A stretch of 64,000 bases of DNA from Pseudobutyrivibrio sp. MD2005 (lineage in GTDB: Bacteria > Bacillota > Clostridia > Lachnospirales > Lachnospiraceae). The stretch covers positions 62,001 through 126,000 of the forward strand of contig NZ_JHXE01000009.1 of the NCBI RefSeq assembly GCF_000621865.1. The letters run 5' to 3'. Below are positions 1 to 10,083 of the stretch, piece by piece. Numbering within the stretch: the first letter of the stretch is position 1; the number at the start of each line of letters is the position of its first letter. The position numbers and the translations under genes are program-made. The notes under the pieces are model-generated. The model did no database searches. It worked only from the letters and a program-made list of their open reading frames with translations, and was not told the origin of the DNA.

Positions 1-2378
1 GAAATCTTACAGATGAGGATGGCCCATACATTGAACTAATGACAGGTATGTATTGCGATAATCAGCCTGATTTTTCTTGGCTTTCACCTCAAGAAGAAAA
101 AGTTTTCTATCAGTATTTCATGCCTTATAAAAAGGTTGGTCAGGTTAAAAATGCAAGCATACATGCAGTGCTTAATACAGAAGAGAAAGAAGATGGATTA
201 TATGTATGTGCTTACGGCACAGAAGTATATGACAATGCATTGCTTCAGATATTCTGCAATGATGAGGAAGTTTATTCAGAGAAGATTAAGATTGGTCCAT
301 GTGATATATACGAGAAAGTAGTTCCTGTTAAGTATAATCGTATATACGATATAAAAACAGTGATATCTTATGACGATAAAGAGCTTGTAAGCTATCAGGC
401 TGTTGATCAGGGAATACCTGAAATTGCCGAACCTGCAAAGGCTGCCAAAGACCCTGCAGATCTTCAGACGAACGAAGAATTATATCTGACAGGCCAACAC
501 ATCGAGCAGTATAGACACGCAACATATTTGCCAGATCCATATTACTTGGAGGGCCTTAAACGTGACAAGTACGACACAAGAATTAACAATGCATATGGTC
601 AGCTGCTTCTTAGAAGAGGTTTATTTTCAGAGGCTGAAAAATACTTTAACACAGCTTTAGAAAGACTTACTTTGATGCATCCAAATCCATACGACAGTGA
701 GCCTTACTACAACTTAGGCTTGGCCCTTTTCTTCCAAGAAAAGTATGATGACGCCTTTGATGCATTTTACAAAGCAACATGGAAGAGTGAGCTTCAGGAG
801 ATGTCATTCTACTATCTTGCTGCCATTGAGAATAGAAGAGGCAATTATGAAGAAGCGCTTGCCCTTGTAGATAAGGGATTGGTTAAAAATGCACATAACG
901 TAAAGGCGTTAGGATTAAAGGCTTGCATTTTACATGGCATGGGAAGAGATGAGGAAGCCCTAAACCAGATTGAGAAGAATCTTCAAATCGATTGCTTTGA
1001 CTTTAACAGCTTGTTCTTAAAGCTTACTATTTCAAAGAACAGAAAAGATGAAGATGTATTCCATGCAGTTACAAGAGAATTCCACGAGACATATTTACAG
1101 ACAGCAAGAGATTTTGCTGAGTGGGGCTGCTATGAGCCTGCCTGCAATGTGCTTGAAATGTACACTGGCGAGAAGCCTTTAATTCATTATTACAAGGCAT
1201 ATTATCTTAATAAGCTTGGTAAGGTGGATGACGCAAAAGCACAGCTTTCATTAGCTGAAAAAGCAAATCCTACTTACACCTTCCCTAACAAGCTTGAGGA
1301 GATTGCAATACTTAACAGCGCAATTATCGTAAATCCGAAGGGAGCAAAAGCATATTACTACTTAGGCTGCCTATATTACGATAAATTGCAGTATGACAAA
1401 TCAATTGAGCTTTGGGAAAAGTCAAAAGAGCTGGATGACACATATCCAACCTTGCTTAGAAATCTTTCTATTGCTTATTACAACAAAGCTGGTGAAAAGG
1501 ATAAAGCATTAGAGTGTCTTGAAAAAGCATTTAAGCTTGATACGAGTGATGCCAGAGTATTCCTTGAGCTAGACCAGCTTTATCAAAAGCTACAGACAAG
1601 CTTTGACAAGCGATTAGAGCTATACAACGCACATATTGAGCTTATTGAAAAAAGAGACGATTTATACACAGAATATGTGACACTTCTAAACAATTGTCAG
1701 CAGTATGAAAAGGCATACGAAATGATTACGAAGCACAATTTCCAGACATGGGAAGGTGCGGAAGGAAAGATTACATTTCAGTTCAAGTTTGCCTTGCTAG
1801 GACTTGCCCTCAAGGATTTAGAAAACAAAGCTTTTGATGCTGCCAGGTCAAAAATAGAAGAAGCTATGTCTTATCCTGAAAACCTTGGAGAAGGCCGCTT
1901 GGATGGTACTAAGGATAACAATCTTTACTACTATTTGGGAGAGGCCTACGAAGCTTTAGGAGATACCGATAAGGCTAATGAATGCTATGAAAAAGCTACC
2001 CTTGGCGCAATGGAAGTCGCAGGCATGATGTACTATTACGATCAGCCAGCAGACATGATTTTATATCAAGGCCTAGCCAAGAAAAAACAAGGCAAAATAA
2101 AGGAAGCTAATGCCAGATTTTACAAGTTGATTGACTACGGTGAAGCTCACATCCGTGACAAATTCAAAATGGATTATTTCGCCGTTTCAATGCCAGATAT
2201 GACAGTATTTGATGCGGATATGGACGAGAAAAATGTCGCACACTGCTACTACCTAATGGGACTCGGATACTTAGGATTAGGTGACACCAAAAAGGCAGCC
2301 GACAATTTCGAAAAAGTCCTATCTATAGACGCTAATCATCAAAACGCTCTCCACTATCTCCTGTTGGCAAAGCATTAA
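1..2378 (+). CDS. TPR-repeat protein, DUF5107-like, 5' end outside window
   Basis: The reading frame is open from base 3 with no stop before the first internal ATG at 39, so the gene starts upstream and this is the C-terminal part (at least 791 residues). From about residue 190 onward it is a run of tetratricopeptide repeats (helix pairs with AEKYFNTAL, YYNLGLALF and YYYLGEAYEALG type signatures), ending in a canonical TPR. The stretch before that resembles the DUF5107 region found with TPRs in Firmicute cytoplasmic proteins. TPRs mediate protein-protein contacts; the partner is unknown. Its stop codon abuts the long inverted repeat LIR-1, which separates it from a convergent gene. Truncation at the window edge is the only oddity. 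Confidence 0.85.
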   Translation, partial: NLTDEDGPYIELMTGMYCDNQPDFSWLSPQEEKVFYQYFMPYKKVGQVKNASIHAVLNTEEKEDGLYVCAYGTEVYDNALLQIFCNDEEVYSEKIKIGPCDIYEKVVPVKYNRIYDIKTVISYDDKELVSYQAVDQGIPEIAEPAKAAKDPADLQTNEELYLTGQHIEQYRHATYLPDPYYLEGLKRDKYDTRINNAYGQLLLRRGLFSEAEKYFNTALERLTLMHPNPYDSEPYYNLGLALFFQEKYDDAFDAFYKATWKSELQEMSFYYLAAIENRRGNYEEALALVDKGLVKNAHNVKALGLKACILHGMGRDEEALNQIEKNLQIDCFDFNSLFLKLTISKNRKDEDVFHAVTREFHETYLQTARDFAEWGCYEPACNVLEMYTGEKPLIHYYKAYYLNKLGKVDDAKAQLSLAEKANPTYTFPNKLEEIAILNSAIIVNPKGAKAYYYLGCLYYDKLQYDKSIELWEKSKELDDTYPTLLRNLSIAYYNKAGEKDKALECLEKAFKLDTSDARVFLELDQLYQKLQTSFDKRLELYNAHIELIEKRDDLYTEYVTLLNNCQQYEKAYEMITKHNFQTWEGAEGKITFQFKFALLGLALKDLENKAFDAARSKIEEAMSYPENLGEGRLDGTKDNNLYYYLGEAYEALGDTDKANECYEKATLGAMEVAGMMYYYDQPADMILYQGLAKKKQGKIKEANARFYKLIDYGEAHIRDKFKMDYFAVSMPDMTVFDADMDEKNVAHCYYLMGLGYLGLGDTKKAADNFEKVLSIDANHQNALHYLLLAKH

Positions 2379-2994
2379 AGCAAGCGCCCCGTATGTAAGT
2401 CCCAGACCGGCCTCGGCCCAGATTAGTCCCGCCCGCCGGCCTTGCATGGGGCACATTGCATGAATATTGCGTTTTTCTAATGAACCTTTGTACAGCCCTT
2501 TTTACATGTGTCTTTTGCAGGCCTGTACAGGTTTGAAAACAGTTTTTGGGAGGCGGACACACATATTAAAAATTAAAATGTACTTCTCAGACTAAGGGAA
2601 CTTGGTTTCATATTACGTTTGCTAAGTAAAATAACAAAGCAGGTTTTGCATATATAATCACCGTGGCACATTCAACATCGTGTTTTAAGTGACCACTTGC
2701 GCTGCCGTCCATGGCACCGCATGCTTATATATTGCAAAACCTGCTTTTATTTTACTAAGCGCACTTCAAAATCAACCAAGTTTTCCCTTAGCCTGAGAAG
2801 TACATGAAAAACTTCAGTGTCCGCCACCCTAAAAACAATTTTTCAAAACGGTTCATTCCGCAACAAGACACATGTGGGCTGTACAAATTGGTTCATAAGA
2901 AAAACAGCAATATTCGCAAAATTGTGCCCCATGCAAGGCCGGCGGGCTGAGTTGGGCCGAGGCCGGAACTAGAGCTATTAGCTGGGCGCGTGCC
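2379..2994. repeat. Long inverted-repeat element LIR-1 (first of two copies)
   Basis: This noncoding block fills the space between two convergent stop codons exactly. It is a near-complete inverted repeat centred near 2687. A 14-nt outer arm at 2407-2420 pairs perfectly with 2953-2966. GTACTTCTCAG (2580-2590) pairs with 2793-2803. An A/T-rich arm AAGCAGGTTTTGCA pairs with its complement around a loop of about 60 nt (about 2662-2722). The loop holds small hairpins of its own, such as AAGTG-AC-CACTT. A second copy lies at 38077-38704. As an RNA it could fold into one extended hairpin of about 560 nt and would serve as a bidirectional terminator. I do not recognise it as a named RNA or IS family. 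No transposase is encoded. Confidence 0.9.
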
Positions 2995-4638
2995 TTACTG
3001 GCTGAGCTTTGAAACGTCTGCCTCCAGGGCGCTGTAGTAGGCTAGTACCTGGCTTAGAAATTCTTCGATTTCTAGGTCGTCGAGGTATCGTATTTGCGAA
3101 TCGGCGGTGCTAACTAGATATGAGGCGTCATAAAATGTGGTGTCGAATTCGCTACTTGCATCTGGATTGAAAAGACTAGTTCCAAGGAAATAGTTCTCTG
3201 AATCAATGTCCAGGTAATCAAGGACTGTTGGTGCAAGGCAAAGTGAGTTGCGACCGTTTACGTCGATGGTGTTAGCTTCGATTCCTTTGTAGTAGATGTA
3301 AAGTGGAATAGTGTCTACATCTGTACAATCACGCTTGTGGTCAGGAAATGCGTTAGAGTAGTCCTGGTCGGCGTAGGTTGTGTGGTCTGTGGTGAAAATT
3401 AGTATGGTGTCATCAGCCATGTCAGAGGCATTGAAGAGTTCTAGAAACTCGCCAAATTGCTGATCCAGATTGTAGAATCTGTTGAGCGCTGCATTCTTTC
3501 CGTTGCCGTAAGTGGCGCCATTTTCTGGAGCATCAAAAGATACGTGGGTGCCGAAGGTATAAATGCTTAAGAAGAATGGCTGCTTGTCCTCAGCTTCGTC
3601 TAATTCCTTGGCGTATGCATAAAGGAAATTGTAAGCTTCATCATCTGTCATACTGAGGTTGTAGCCAGATACGTGACGTGTGTCTGTAACTACATTTTCA
3701 AAACCTAAATTAGCGCAATAGCGGTTGAATTCTTCGTTGTAAGGCTCTACGTTGATGAAATCTGTACGATATCCATTGGCTTTGAAAATATCTTGCATTG
3801 ATATAAGATTGTTGCCAACTTCGTCGTCATCTAACTTGTACCCGCTGTAGAGCTGCCCCTGAACACCTCTAAGTGTAGGGAAGGTGTGATTGTAGTAATT
3901 CTTAAAGCTTAGAGACTGTTTTTCAAAGCTTTGTAGATTTGGCATTATATCTCGTTCATCGGAGATGATATTGTAAGATAAACCTTCTGTGAAAATCACG
4001 ATTACGTTAGGATTTTCTGGAAGATTATCAGGCTTTACAATGGCATCTTCAAGACTATCGCGATAATAAGTCTTGAGGGCAACTTCAGGATTTGCCTGAG
4101 CCTTTTTTACCTGATTATATCTGATTTGGTCTACAGCTAGTGTGGCAAAGCTTTGCACAGGGCTGAAACGCTTGTATTCGAAATGCAGCCCTATTTCAGA
4201 AATCAAAAGCAAAACAAGGATTCCTGCAATGACTTTTTTATTAATCTTTTTGGTAAGGGATTTACCTCTGATAGCAACAATCGCAAGTACCAGTATGGTA
4301 CCTAATGCGTAGGCAACAATTCTTCCGCCTAAATCCTCTAAGAATTTGATATTCTTAAGCATTGTCATAGTTACATAGCTGTTGCCGAAATAAAGCACCA
4401 ACATCTGGGCTATGTAAATGAAAAACAGCAGATTCGCCAAAAGCCATAGGCCTATATGCTTTTCTACCAGTAGATTGTAGATGAAAAATATAAAAACTAA
4501 TTCCACCAAACCAATTACAAGATAGGTGGGAATTTTAGTTGTGGTGTATGTCAAAAGAGTAAGTATGATAGCAAATAAAAACTTCACTCCTGTTAAAATG
4601 CTTTCTCTAAAAGCTTTGTCTTTGAACTTGTTAAGCAA
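2995..4638 (-). CDS. LtaS-like phosphoglycerol transferase / sulfatase-fold membrane enzyme
   Basis: Five hydrophobic segments in residues 18-150 (roughly 18-34, 38-58, 62-83, 107-123, 135-150) are followed by an extracellular sulfatase-fold domain. Visible catalytic elements are E218 in IFTEGLS, the candidate nucleophile T255 in FPTLRG, a histidine in GTHVSF and the metal-binding pair in FTTDHTTY. Family knowledge: LtaS-type enzymes move glycerol-phosphate or phosphoethanolamine onto surface polymers at the outer face of the membrane. The start is TTG with AAGGAG nine bases upstream; the ATG-less start is decided by this site. It follows the acyltransferase gene with no gap, so both are probably cotranscribed and modify the same surface glycan. 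The exact donor group cannot be told from sequence. Confidence 0.85.
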   Translation of the reverse strand: MLNKFKDKAFRESILTGVKFLFAIILTLLTYTTTKIPTYLVIGLVELVFIFFIYNLLVEKHIGLWLLANLLFFIYIAQMLVLYFGNSYVTMTMLKNIKFLEDLGGRIVAYALGTILVLAIVAIRGKSLTKKINKKVIAGILVLLLISEIGLHFEYKRFSPVQSFATLAVDQIRYNQVKKAQANPEVALKTYYRDSLEDAIVKPDNLPENPNVIVIFTEGLSYNIISDERDIMPNLQSFEKQSLSFKNYYNHTFPTLRGVQGQLYSGYKLDDDEVGNNLISMQDIFKANGYRTDFINVEPYNEEFNRYCANLGFENVVTDTRHVSGYNLSMTDDEAYNFLYAYAKELDEAEDKQPFFLSIYTFGTHVSFDAPENGATYGNGKNAALNRFYNLDQQFGEFLELFNASDMADDTILIFTTDHTTYADQDYSNAFPDHKRDCTDVDTIPLYIYYKGIEANTIDVNGRNSLCLAPTVLDYLDIDSENYFLGTSLFNPDASSEFDTTFYDASYLVSTADSQIRYLDDLEIEEFLSQVLAYYSALEADVSKLSQ

Positions 4639-5706
4639 TTATTTATTCTCCTTAGCTGAGAGTTTCATAAGTGGCTGCTCCACATAAGTGTAAACCGCCA
4701 TGGCGATAGCCAAAGTGATGCCGTAAATTGTAATGAAGCTGCTGTAAGCAGATAGCTTGTCAAAATATGAAAGCAGGCAACCATGAATCAAATACATGGA
4801 AAAGCTTGCGTTTCCAATTACTGTGAATAACTTGTTGCCTAAGAATCTGCAGCAGATACTATCTGATGAAAGTAAGCTGATAACAACTAAAACAGCAGAT
4901 GCAACGTATGTAATAAAAATAGCGTAGGTCCAGCCTACATATAAGCCAGTATATTTTGAGTTAATCTGTGACAAAATCTGCTCTGAGCTTAATATTGAAA
5001 GAACAAGGCAGATAAATACAAATACTGAGCCTAGAGCTTTGAGTAGTTTTGTCAGGCTAGCATTTTGAATATGTGTATTTTTGATAGCTTTTAATAGGTA
5101 AGCAAAGGACATACCGATTAAGAAAAACCATATCTTAAATAGCTGAGGCCCACCGTTTGCATAGAGCTGTAATCCTGTGTAAATAGAGTATTTATAAGTG
5201 ATGTATACAGCTAAATTAAGGAAAGCAAATAAAATAAGATTTATGTAAATAGCCTTTTTTACAAAAAGAGCAAGCAGCTTTTTTATTAATCCTAAGAGCA
5301 ATAATAAAAATGGAGCAAAGGCATAGAATACAATTTCCTGCTGTAAAAACCACAGATGATTTTTGCTCTTAATAAAAAACATGTTTAGTAGCAAGCTGTG
5401 TTCGGTTGAGAAATCTCTGAAATCGAAGAAGCGTAGTCCGAATGCAGCAAATAGCATGCACAGCCAGCAGGCTGGAATGATGCGTACCAAACGTTTTTTG
5501 TAGTAGCTTACAAAGCTTTTTATGTTGAAATACTTATATTCGTAATCGTCTGTTGAATATGGCCTACAGACAAAAAAGCCGCTCATGGCAAAGAATATGG
5601 TGTTGCCTAATCCGCCCTGCATTAACAATCCACAGTGGGATGCAATAATGAGGGAGATGGCCCAAAATCTAAGCCCTTGAATGGCATTATTTTTGGTTTT
5701 ATTCAT
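4639..5706 (-). CDS. Acyltransferase 3 family membrane protein
   Basis: A 355-residue polytopic protein of about ten hydrophobic segments with the acyltransferase-3 signature: N-terminal QGLRFWAISLIIASHCG, including the conserved histidine, then GFFVCRPY and an R-rich cytoplasmic stretch (YYKKRLVRIIPACW). The family O-acetylates or otherwise acylates surface sugars and peptidoglycan. It is the first gene of a two-gene minus-strand unit whose second gene is the LtaS-like enzyme. It diverges from another acyltransferase across 164 bp that should hold both promoters. The role in polysaccharide decoration is inferred from neighbours; the acceptor is unknown. Confidence 0.85.
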   Translation of the reverse strand: MNKTKNNAIQGLRFWAISLIIASHCGLLMQGGLGNTIFFAMSGFFVCRPYSTDDYEYKYFNIKSFVSYYKKRLVRIIPACWLCMLFAAFGLRFFDFRDFSTEHSLLLNMFFIKSKNHLWFLQQEIVFYAFAPFLLLLLGLIKKLLALFVKKAIYINLILFAFLNLAVYITYKYSIYTGLQLYANGGPQLFKIWFFLIGMSFAYLLKAIKNTHIQNASLTKLLKALGSVFVFICLVLSILSSEQILSQINSKYTGLYVGWTYAIFITYVASAVLVVISLLSSDSICCRFLGNKLFTVIGNASFSMYLIHGCLLSYFDKLSAYSSFITIYGITLAIAMAVYTYVEQPLMKLSAKENK

Positions 5707-5870
5707 TAAAAGCGTAATCCTTTCTTATGTAAACTTTTGAAGTCACACTTTCAAAGATTATAACATTTATATCTATAATGCGTACAGAAATTTGTATGTC
5801 AAAAGTGGATATGATAAAATAAATCAGTTGATTAATGATTAAAAATCATTTAAGAGTTAGGTAGATTTAA

Positions 5871-6947
5871 ATGAACAGAATTAGAACCCTAGGTGATTCA
5901 TCTACAGGTACTGATAATAATCTTAATCTGGTTAGATTGATTGCAGCCTCAATGGTTATGTATATGCATTCTCTTGCATTGTGTCAGGCTAATCAGGAAG
6001 CGGATTTAATGTATACCCTGACCTTTCATAAGGCTTTGTCGGGGCAGGTAGGTGTTGATATATTTTTCGTTATAAGTGGTTTCTTGATTTACAGAAGCTA
6101 CGAACGTGGCAATAACATAATTAAATATCTCAAGGCAAGGTTCCTTAGAATATGGCCACTTTTGGCTGTGTTTATTTTATCAACTACATATATTTTCGGC
6201 CCTATGTTTACAAGCGTATCCCACAAGGAATACTACGCAGATCCATGGGTTAAGGAATATCTGTTGAATCTTGTTTTTATATCAGGAAGAAACAGATTGC
6301 CAGGTGTTTTTGCATTTCACATTAATCAAAGTTCCAATGGAAGCATATGGACACTGCAGTTTGAAGTTATATGTTACCTGTTAGTGCTTGGTTTTGTTCC
6401 ACTTTGCAAGAAATATAAAAAAGCAATATTTGCCATAATCGCAATCTCATTAGGAATCTTTCTTTTGTTTTCCTATGGAATAAAAGAGGGCTCTTTTATG
6501 GGGCTTTCCAATACGCCATTCATCAATTTCGGAAGGCTTTCCATGGAGTTTGAAATTGGGGCTATGTACTATATCTACAGGGATAAGATAGTGCTATCCT
6601 TTAAATATTTTTTAATAGCTGTAGTGGGAGTGCTTGCGGTTCCATATTTTGCTGATTATGAAATAGCATTTGCGCTATTTGGGGCATATATAGTAATGTA
6701 TATTGGCTTTGGATACTATGGCATTTCAAAGCTTTACAATAAAGTTGGAGATATTTCCTATGGCGTTTATGTAATGTCATTTTTTATCCAACAGCGTTTG
6801 ATTGATGTTATGGGGGCTAGCCCAGACGGCTATCAGGTCCTTCATATGGATCCATATATCAATCTTTTGATGACGGCGATTATAGTCATCCCATTATCAT
6901 TTGCAAGCTGGCATTTATTTGAAAAACAGCTTCTTAAATTAAAATAG
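5871..6947 (+). CDS. Acyltransferase 3 family membrane protein
   Basis: This 358-residue multi-pass protein carries the family pattern NLNLVRLIAASMVMYMHS with the conserved histidine, then GVDIFFVISGFLIYRSYE and the basic LKARFLRIWPL loop. The length is normal for the family. It begins a plus-strand run of surface polysaccharide genes with an 11-bp gap to the following glycosyltransferase. It is only distantly similar to the minus-strand acyltransferase next door, so this is not a recent duplication. It probably O-acetylates a capsule or EPS repeat unit; that is inferred from context. The Shine-Dalgarno site is weak (TTAGGTAG). Confidence 0.85.
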   Translation: MNRIRTLGDSSTGTDNNLNLVRLIAASMVMYMHSLALCQANQEADLMYTLTFHKALSGQVGVDIFFVISGFLIYRSYERGNNIIKYLKARFLRIWPLLAVFILSTTYIFGPMFTSVSHKEYYADPWVKEYLLNLVFISGRNRLPGVFAFHINQSSNGSIWTLQFEVICYLLVLGFVPLCKKYKKAIFAIIAISLGIFLLFSYGIKEGSFMGLSNTPFINFGRLSMEFEIGAMYYIYRDKIVLSFKYFLIAVVGVLAVPYFADYEIAFALFGAYIVMYIGFGYYGISKLYNKVGDISYGVYVMSFFIQQRLIDVMGASPDGYQVLHMDPYINLLMTAIIVIPLSFASWHLFEKQLLKLK

Positions 6948-6958
6948 TAACGAGTATC

Positions 6959-8809
6959 ATGGAAGAAATAAAAGAATATAAACAACCTAAAAATAAAATA
7001 GAAAAAGGTCTTTTGTATCTACAGCATTACGGGATAAAAAAGACTGTTGCCAAAACAATTAGAAAGGCCATGGGCCACGATCAAGAGCATTACAGCTACA
7101 GGAAGTTCCTTAAGGAAAATCCTCTTACAGAGCAGGAGCTTCAAAAGCAGCGTAACACAAAGTTTGATTACAATCCTGTTATCAGTATAGTAATCCCTCT
7201 GTACAACACAAAAGAACAGTTCCTTACAGAACTTATACAGTCTTTCACCGCACAGACATATCCTAATTGGCAATTATGTTTAGGAGACGGAAGCCCTGAA
7301 GCAGGTCTTGAAGATATAATCAAAAATGCCACCGGTGGAGTTTGGGATGATAGAATCATCTACAAAAAGCTTGAAGACAACACTGGTATCGCCGGCAACA
7401 CAAATGCGGCACTTGAGCTTGCCACTGGAGACTATATCGGATTTACGGATCACGATGATTTGATCACACCTGATGCTATGTTTTACATTGCAAAAGCTCT
7501 AAATGAAGACAATAGCATTCAGGCAATATATTCAGACGAAGATAAAATCGACATGGAGTCAAAGGAATATTTCCTTCCACATTTCAAGTCGGATTTCAAT
7601 ATTGATTTGCTGTGCTCACACAACTATATCACCCACCTGTTTGTGGTCAGGGCAGATATAGTAAAGGAAAGCGGAGGAATCCTTTCTGAGTTTGATGGTG
7701 CACAGGATCACGATTTTGATTTTAGAGTTTTGGAAAAGTGCGATAACATTTATCATATTCCAAGAGTCTTATATCACTGGCGTACTCATCCAGATTCTAC
7801 AGCCGATCACCCAGAGGCAAAAATGTATGCCTATGAAAATGGTCGTAGGGCTGTTGAAAATCATTACAAAAGATTGGGCATCCCAGCAAGGGTAGAGCTT
7901 GATACTCATCTTGGCTATTATCGTACAATATACGAATGGCCTGATACACCGCTTTTATCAATAGTCATACCAAATGTAAATCACAAAGATGATTTAAAGG
8001 CCTGTATCGAAAGTATCATTGATAAAAATACATATGGTAACATCGAATTCATTATTGTGGAGAATAATTCCACAGAGGATTCTGTGTTTGAATATTACAC
8101 AAAGCTACAATGTAGCACTGATATCAAAGCGACAATCGTGGACTACACAAGAGAATGTAGCCCTGATGATAAGAGCTTTAACTATTCAGCTCTTGTTAAT
8201 TACGGGGTTAGCAAGGCAAATGGTGAATACATCCTTTTGCTAAATAACGACACTAGAATGATTAATGCCGATGCCATAACAGAGCTTATGGGATTTGCAA
8301 GAAGAAATGACGTAGGTGCTGTAGGCGCCAGATTATATTATGGTAACAATACTGTTCAGCATGCCGGATTGATTTTAGGTTTGGGGGGCGTTGCAAACTC
8401 ACAATTCTTAGGCAGTGGCCGTGAACAGGTTGGATATTTTTATAGAAGTACATGCGTACAAGACTTATCGGCTGTGACGGGAGCCTGCCTCCTTACAAGC
8501 AAGCAGGATTATGAAAGCGTAGGCGGTTTCAATGAAGATTTGGCAGTGGCATTTAACGATGTTGATTATTGCCTAAAACTCAGAGAAAAAGGCAAGCTGT
8601 GTGTATACACACCATTTTCTGAATGGTATCATTTGGAATCTGTTAGCCGTGGTTCGGATTTGGAAAATCCTGATAAGAAGATTAGGATGGAAAAAGAGAC
8701 TAAGATATTCAAGTCTAGATGGCAAAAATACTATGATAAGGGCGATCCTTATTACAATCCTAATCTAGCGTTAGATAAGTTTGATTACTCATTTAAGAGT
8801 CAAAATTAA
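6959..8809 (+). CDS. Tandem-domain family 2 glycosyltransferase
   Basis: At 616 residues this is two GT2 (GT-A fold) domains after a basic N-terminal segment. Domain 1 starts near residue 75 with ISIVIPLYNTKEQF and has its metal-binding motif in FTDHDDL. Domain 2 starts near residue 335 with LSIVIPNVNHKDD, has its motif in LLNNDTRM and a conserved C-terminal D-V-D-Y-C-L-K-L helix region. Such two-domain enzymes build alternating or branched surface polysaccharides (rhamnan and O-antigen type) at the cytoplasmic face. No membrane helix is apparent. It sits between an acyltransferase and a UDP-sugar pyrophosphorylase. The sugar donor is not predictable. A related but divergent tandem protein lies at 11508-12863. 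Confidence 0.9.
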   Translation: MEEIKEYKQPKNKIEKGLLYLQHYGIKKTVAKTIRKAMGHDQEHYSYRKFLKENPLTEQELQKQRNTKFDYNPVISIVIPLYNTKEQFLTELIQSFTAQTYPNWQLCLGDGSPEAGLEDIIKNATGGVWDDRIIYKKLEDNTGIAGNTNAALELATGDYIGFTDHDDLITPDAMFYIAKALNEDNSIQAIYSDEDKIDMESKEYFLPHFKSDFNIDLLCSHNYITHLFVVRADIVKESGGILSEFDGAQDHDFDFRVLEKCDNIYHIPRVLYHWRTHPDSTADHPEAKMYAYENGRRAVENHYKRLGIPARVELDTHLGYYRTIYEWPDTPLLSIVIPNVNHKDDLKACIESIIDKNTYGNIEFIIVENNSTEDSVFEYYTKLQCSTDIKATIVDYTRECSPDDKSFNYSALVNYGVSKANGEYILLLNNDTRMINADAITELMGFARRNDVGAVGARLYYGNNTVQHAGLILGLGGVANSQFLGSGREQVGYFYRSTCVQDLSAVTGACLLTSKQDYESVGGFNEDLAVAFNDVDYCLKLREKGKLCVYTPFSEWYHLESVSRGSDLENPDKKIRMEKETKIFKSRWQKYYDKGDPYYNPNLALDKFDYSFKSQN

Positions 8810-8843
8810 GAATATGTGGATAAGCAAAGGAGATTAAACTATA

Positions 8844-10070
8844 ATGTATACTAAGGAACAAGCTATTAAGCTTTTACAGGACAACAATCAGGAACATGTT
8901 ATGAAGTTCTTCGATGAACTTTCTGATGAAAATAAAAGTGAGTTTTTAACTCAGATTGAAAATATCAACTGGTCAGATTTTAAGCTTATTGGCGATACTG
9001 AAGCTGCTTCAAGAGGCGAGTTTTCAGTGCCACCAGCAGTTGAGATTTCAGAGATTGAAAAACGCCATGATGAGTTTGAAGCTGTAGGTATTGAAGCTCT
9101 TAAAAAGGGCGAAGTTGCAGCAGTGCTTTTGGCAGGTGGAATGGGAACACGTCTCGGATTTGATTTGCCAAAGGGATGCTTCAATGTTGGCGAGACTCAT
9201 GAATTATTTATCTTCCAGTGCCTAATCAACAACCTTATGGACGTTGTTAATCAGGTTGGCTGTTTTGTACCTTTGTACATAATGACAAGCGAGAAGAATG
9301 ATGCTACTACAAGAGCATTCTTCAAAGAGCATAATTATTTTGGATATAATCCAGATTACATTCAGTACTTTGTTCAGGATATGGCTTGTGCTGTTGATTA
9401 TAACGGCAAGCTTTTACTTGAGGAAAAGGGACGTCTTGCTACTTCTCCAAATGGAAATGGTGGCTGGTATGCATCAATGGTAAAGGCTGGTCTTGATAAG
9501 GACTTAAAGGCAAAGGGCGTTAAGTGGATTAATATCTTTGCAGTAGATAATGTTTGCCAGAGAATTGCAGATCCTGTATTTGTTGGTGCTACTATTGCAG
9601 GTGGTTTCCAGGCAGGTTCTAAGGTTGTACGTAAGGTAGATCCACAGGAAAAAATGGGTCTTCTTTGCCTTGAGGATGGCAAGCCTTCTATCGTTGAATA
9701 TTACGAAATGTCAGATGAGATGGCAGAGGCAAAGGCTGAGGATGGAAGCCTTTTATATAAGTATGGCGTAATCCTTAATTACCTTTTCTCTCTTGAGAAG
9801 CTTGATGATATTGTAAATAACAATATGCTTGTGCATGTGGTTGAAAAGAAGATTCCTCATATCGATGAGGATGGAAATCATATTTCTCCAGAATCGCCAA
9901 ACGGATATAAGTTTGAGTTACTTGTACTAGACATGGTACATATGATGGATAGCAACCTTGCGTTTGAGGTTGATAGAGTTAGAGAATTTGCGCCAATCAA
10001 GAACCTTCACGGTGTTGATTCGGTAGATAGTGCTAGAGAACTTTTAAAGAAAAATGGAGTTGTTCTCTAA
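8844..10070 (+). CDS. UDPGP-family UTP-hexose-1-phosphate uridylyltransferase
   Basis: This 408-residue cytoplasmic protein has the eukaryotic-type UDP-sugar pyrophosphorylase signature LLAGGMGTRLG at residues 95-105 followed by DLPKGCFNVG, and a central NGNGGWYASM sugar-binding motif. The family makes UDP-N-acetylglucosamine or UDP-glucose from UTP and the sugar 1-phosphate. The second lysine motif (PSIVEYYEMSDEMAE) resembles UAP1-type enzymes, so UDP-HexNAc is the better guess. A good AAGGAG site precedes the ATG. It supplies activated sugar to the flanking glycosyltransferases and sits 13 bp ahead of the priming transferase. The substrate is not proven. Confidence 0.88.
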   Translation: MYTKEQAIKLLQDNNQEHVMKFFDELSDENKSEFLTQIENINWSDFKLIGDTEAASRGEFSVPPAVEISEIEKRHDEFEAVGIEALKKGEVAAVLLAGGMGTRLGFDLPKGCFNVGETHELFIFQCLINNLMDVVNQVGCFVPLYIMTSEKNDATTRAFFKEHNYFGYNPDYIQYFVQDMACAVDYNGKLLLEEKGRLATSPNGNGGWYASMVKAGLDKDLKAKGVKWINIFAVDNVCQRIADPVFVGATIAGGFQAGSKVVRKVDPQEKMGLLCLEDGKPSIVEYYEMSDEMAEAKAEDGSLLYKYGVILNYLFSLEKLDDIVNNNMLVHVVEKKIPHIDEDGNHISPESPNGYKFELLVLDMVHMMDSNLAFEVDRVREFAPIKNLHGVDSVDSARELLKKNGVVL

Positions 10071-10083
10071 CAGGGGGTAAGCA

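Noticed and set aside
2332-2562. Short open frames inside both LIR elements (also 38383-38586 and 38441-38665)
   Set aside because: They read through inverted arms, differ between copies and have no start signals.
2379-2994. Insertion sequence
   Set aside because: No transposase frame is present and the outer arms differ from the other copy; kept only as a non-coding repeat.
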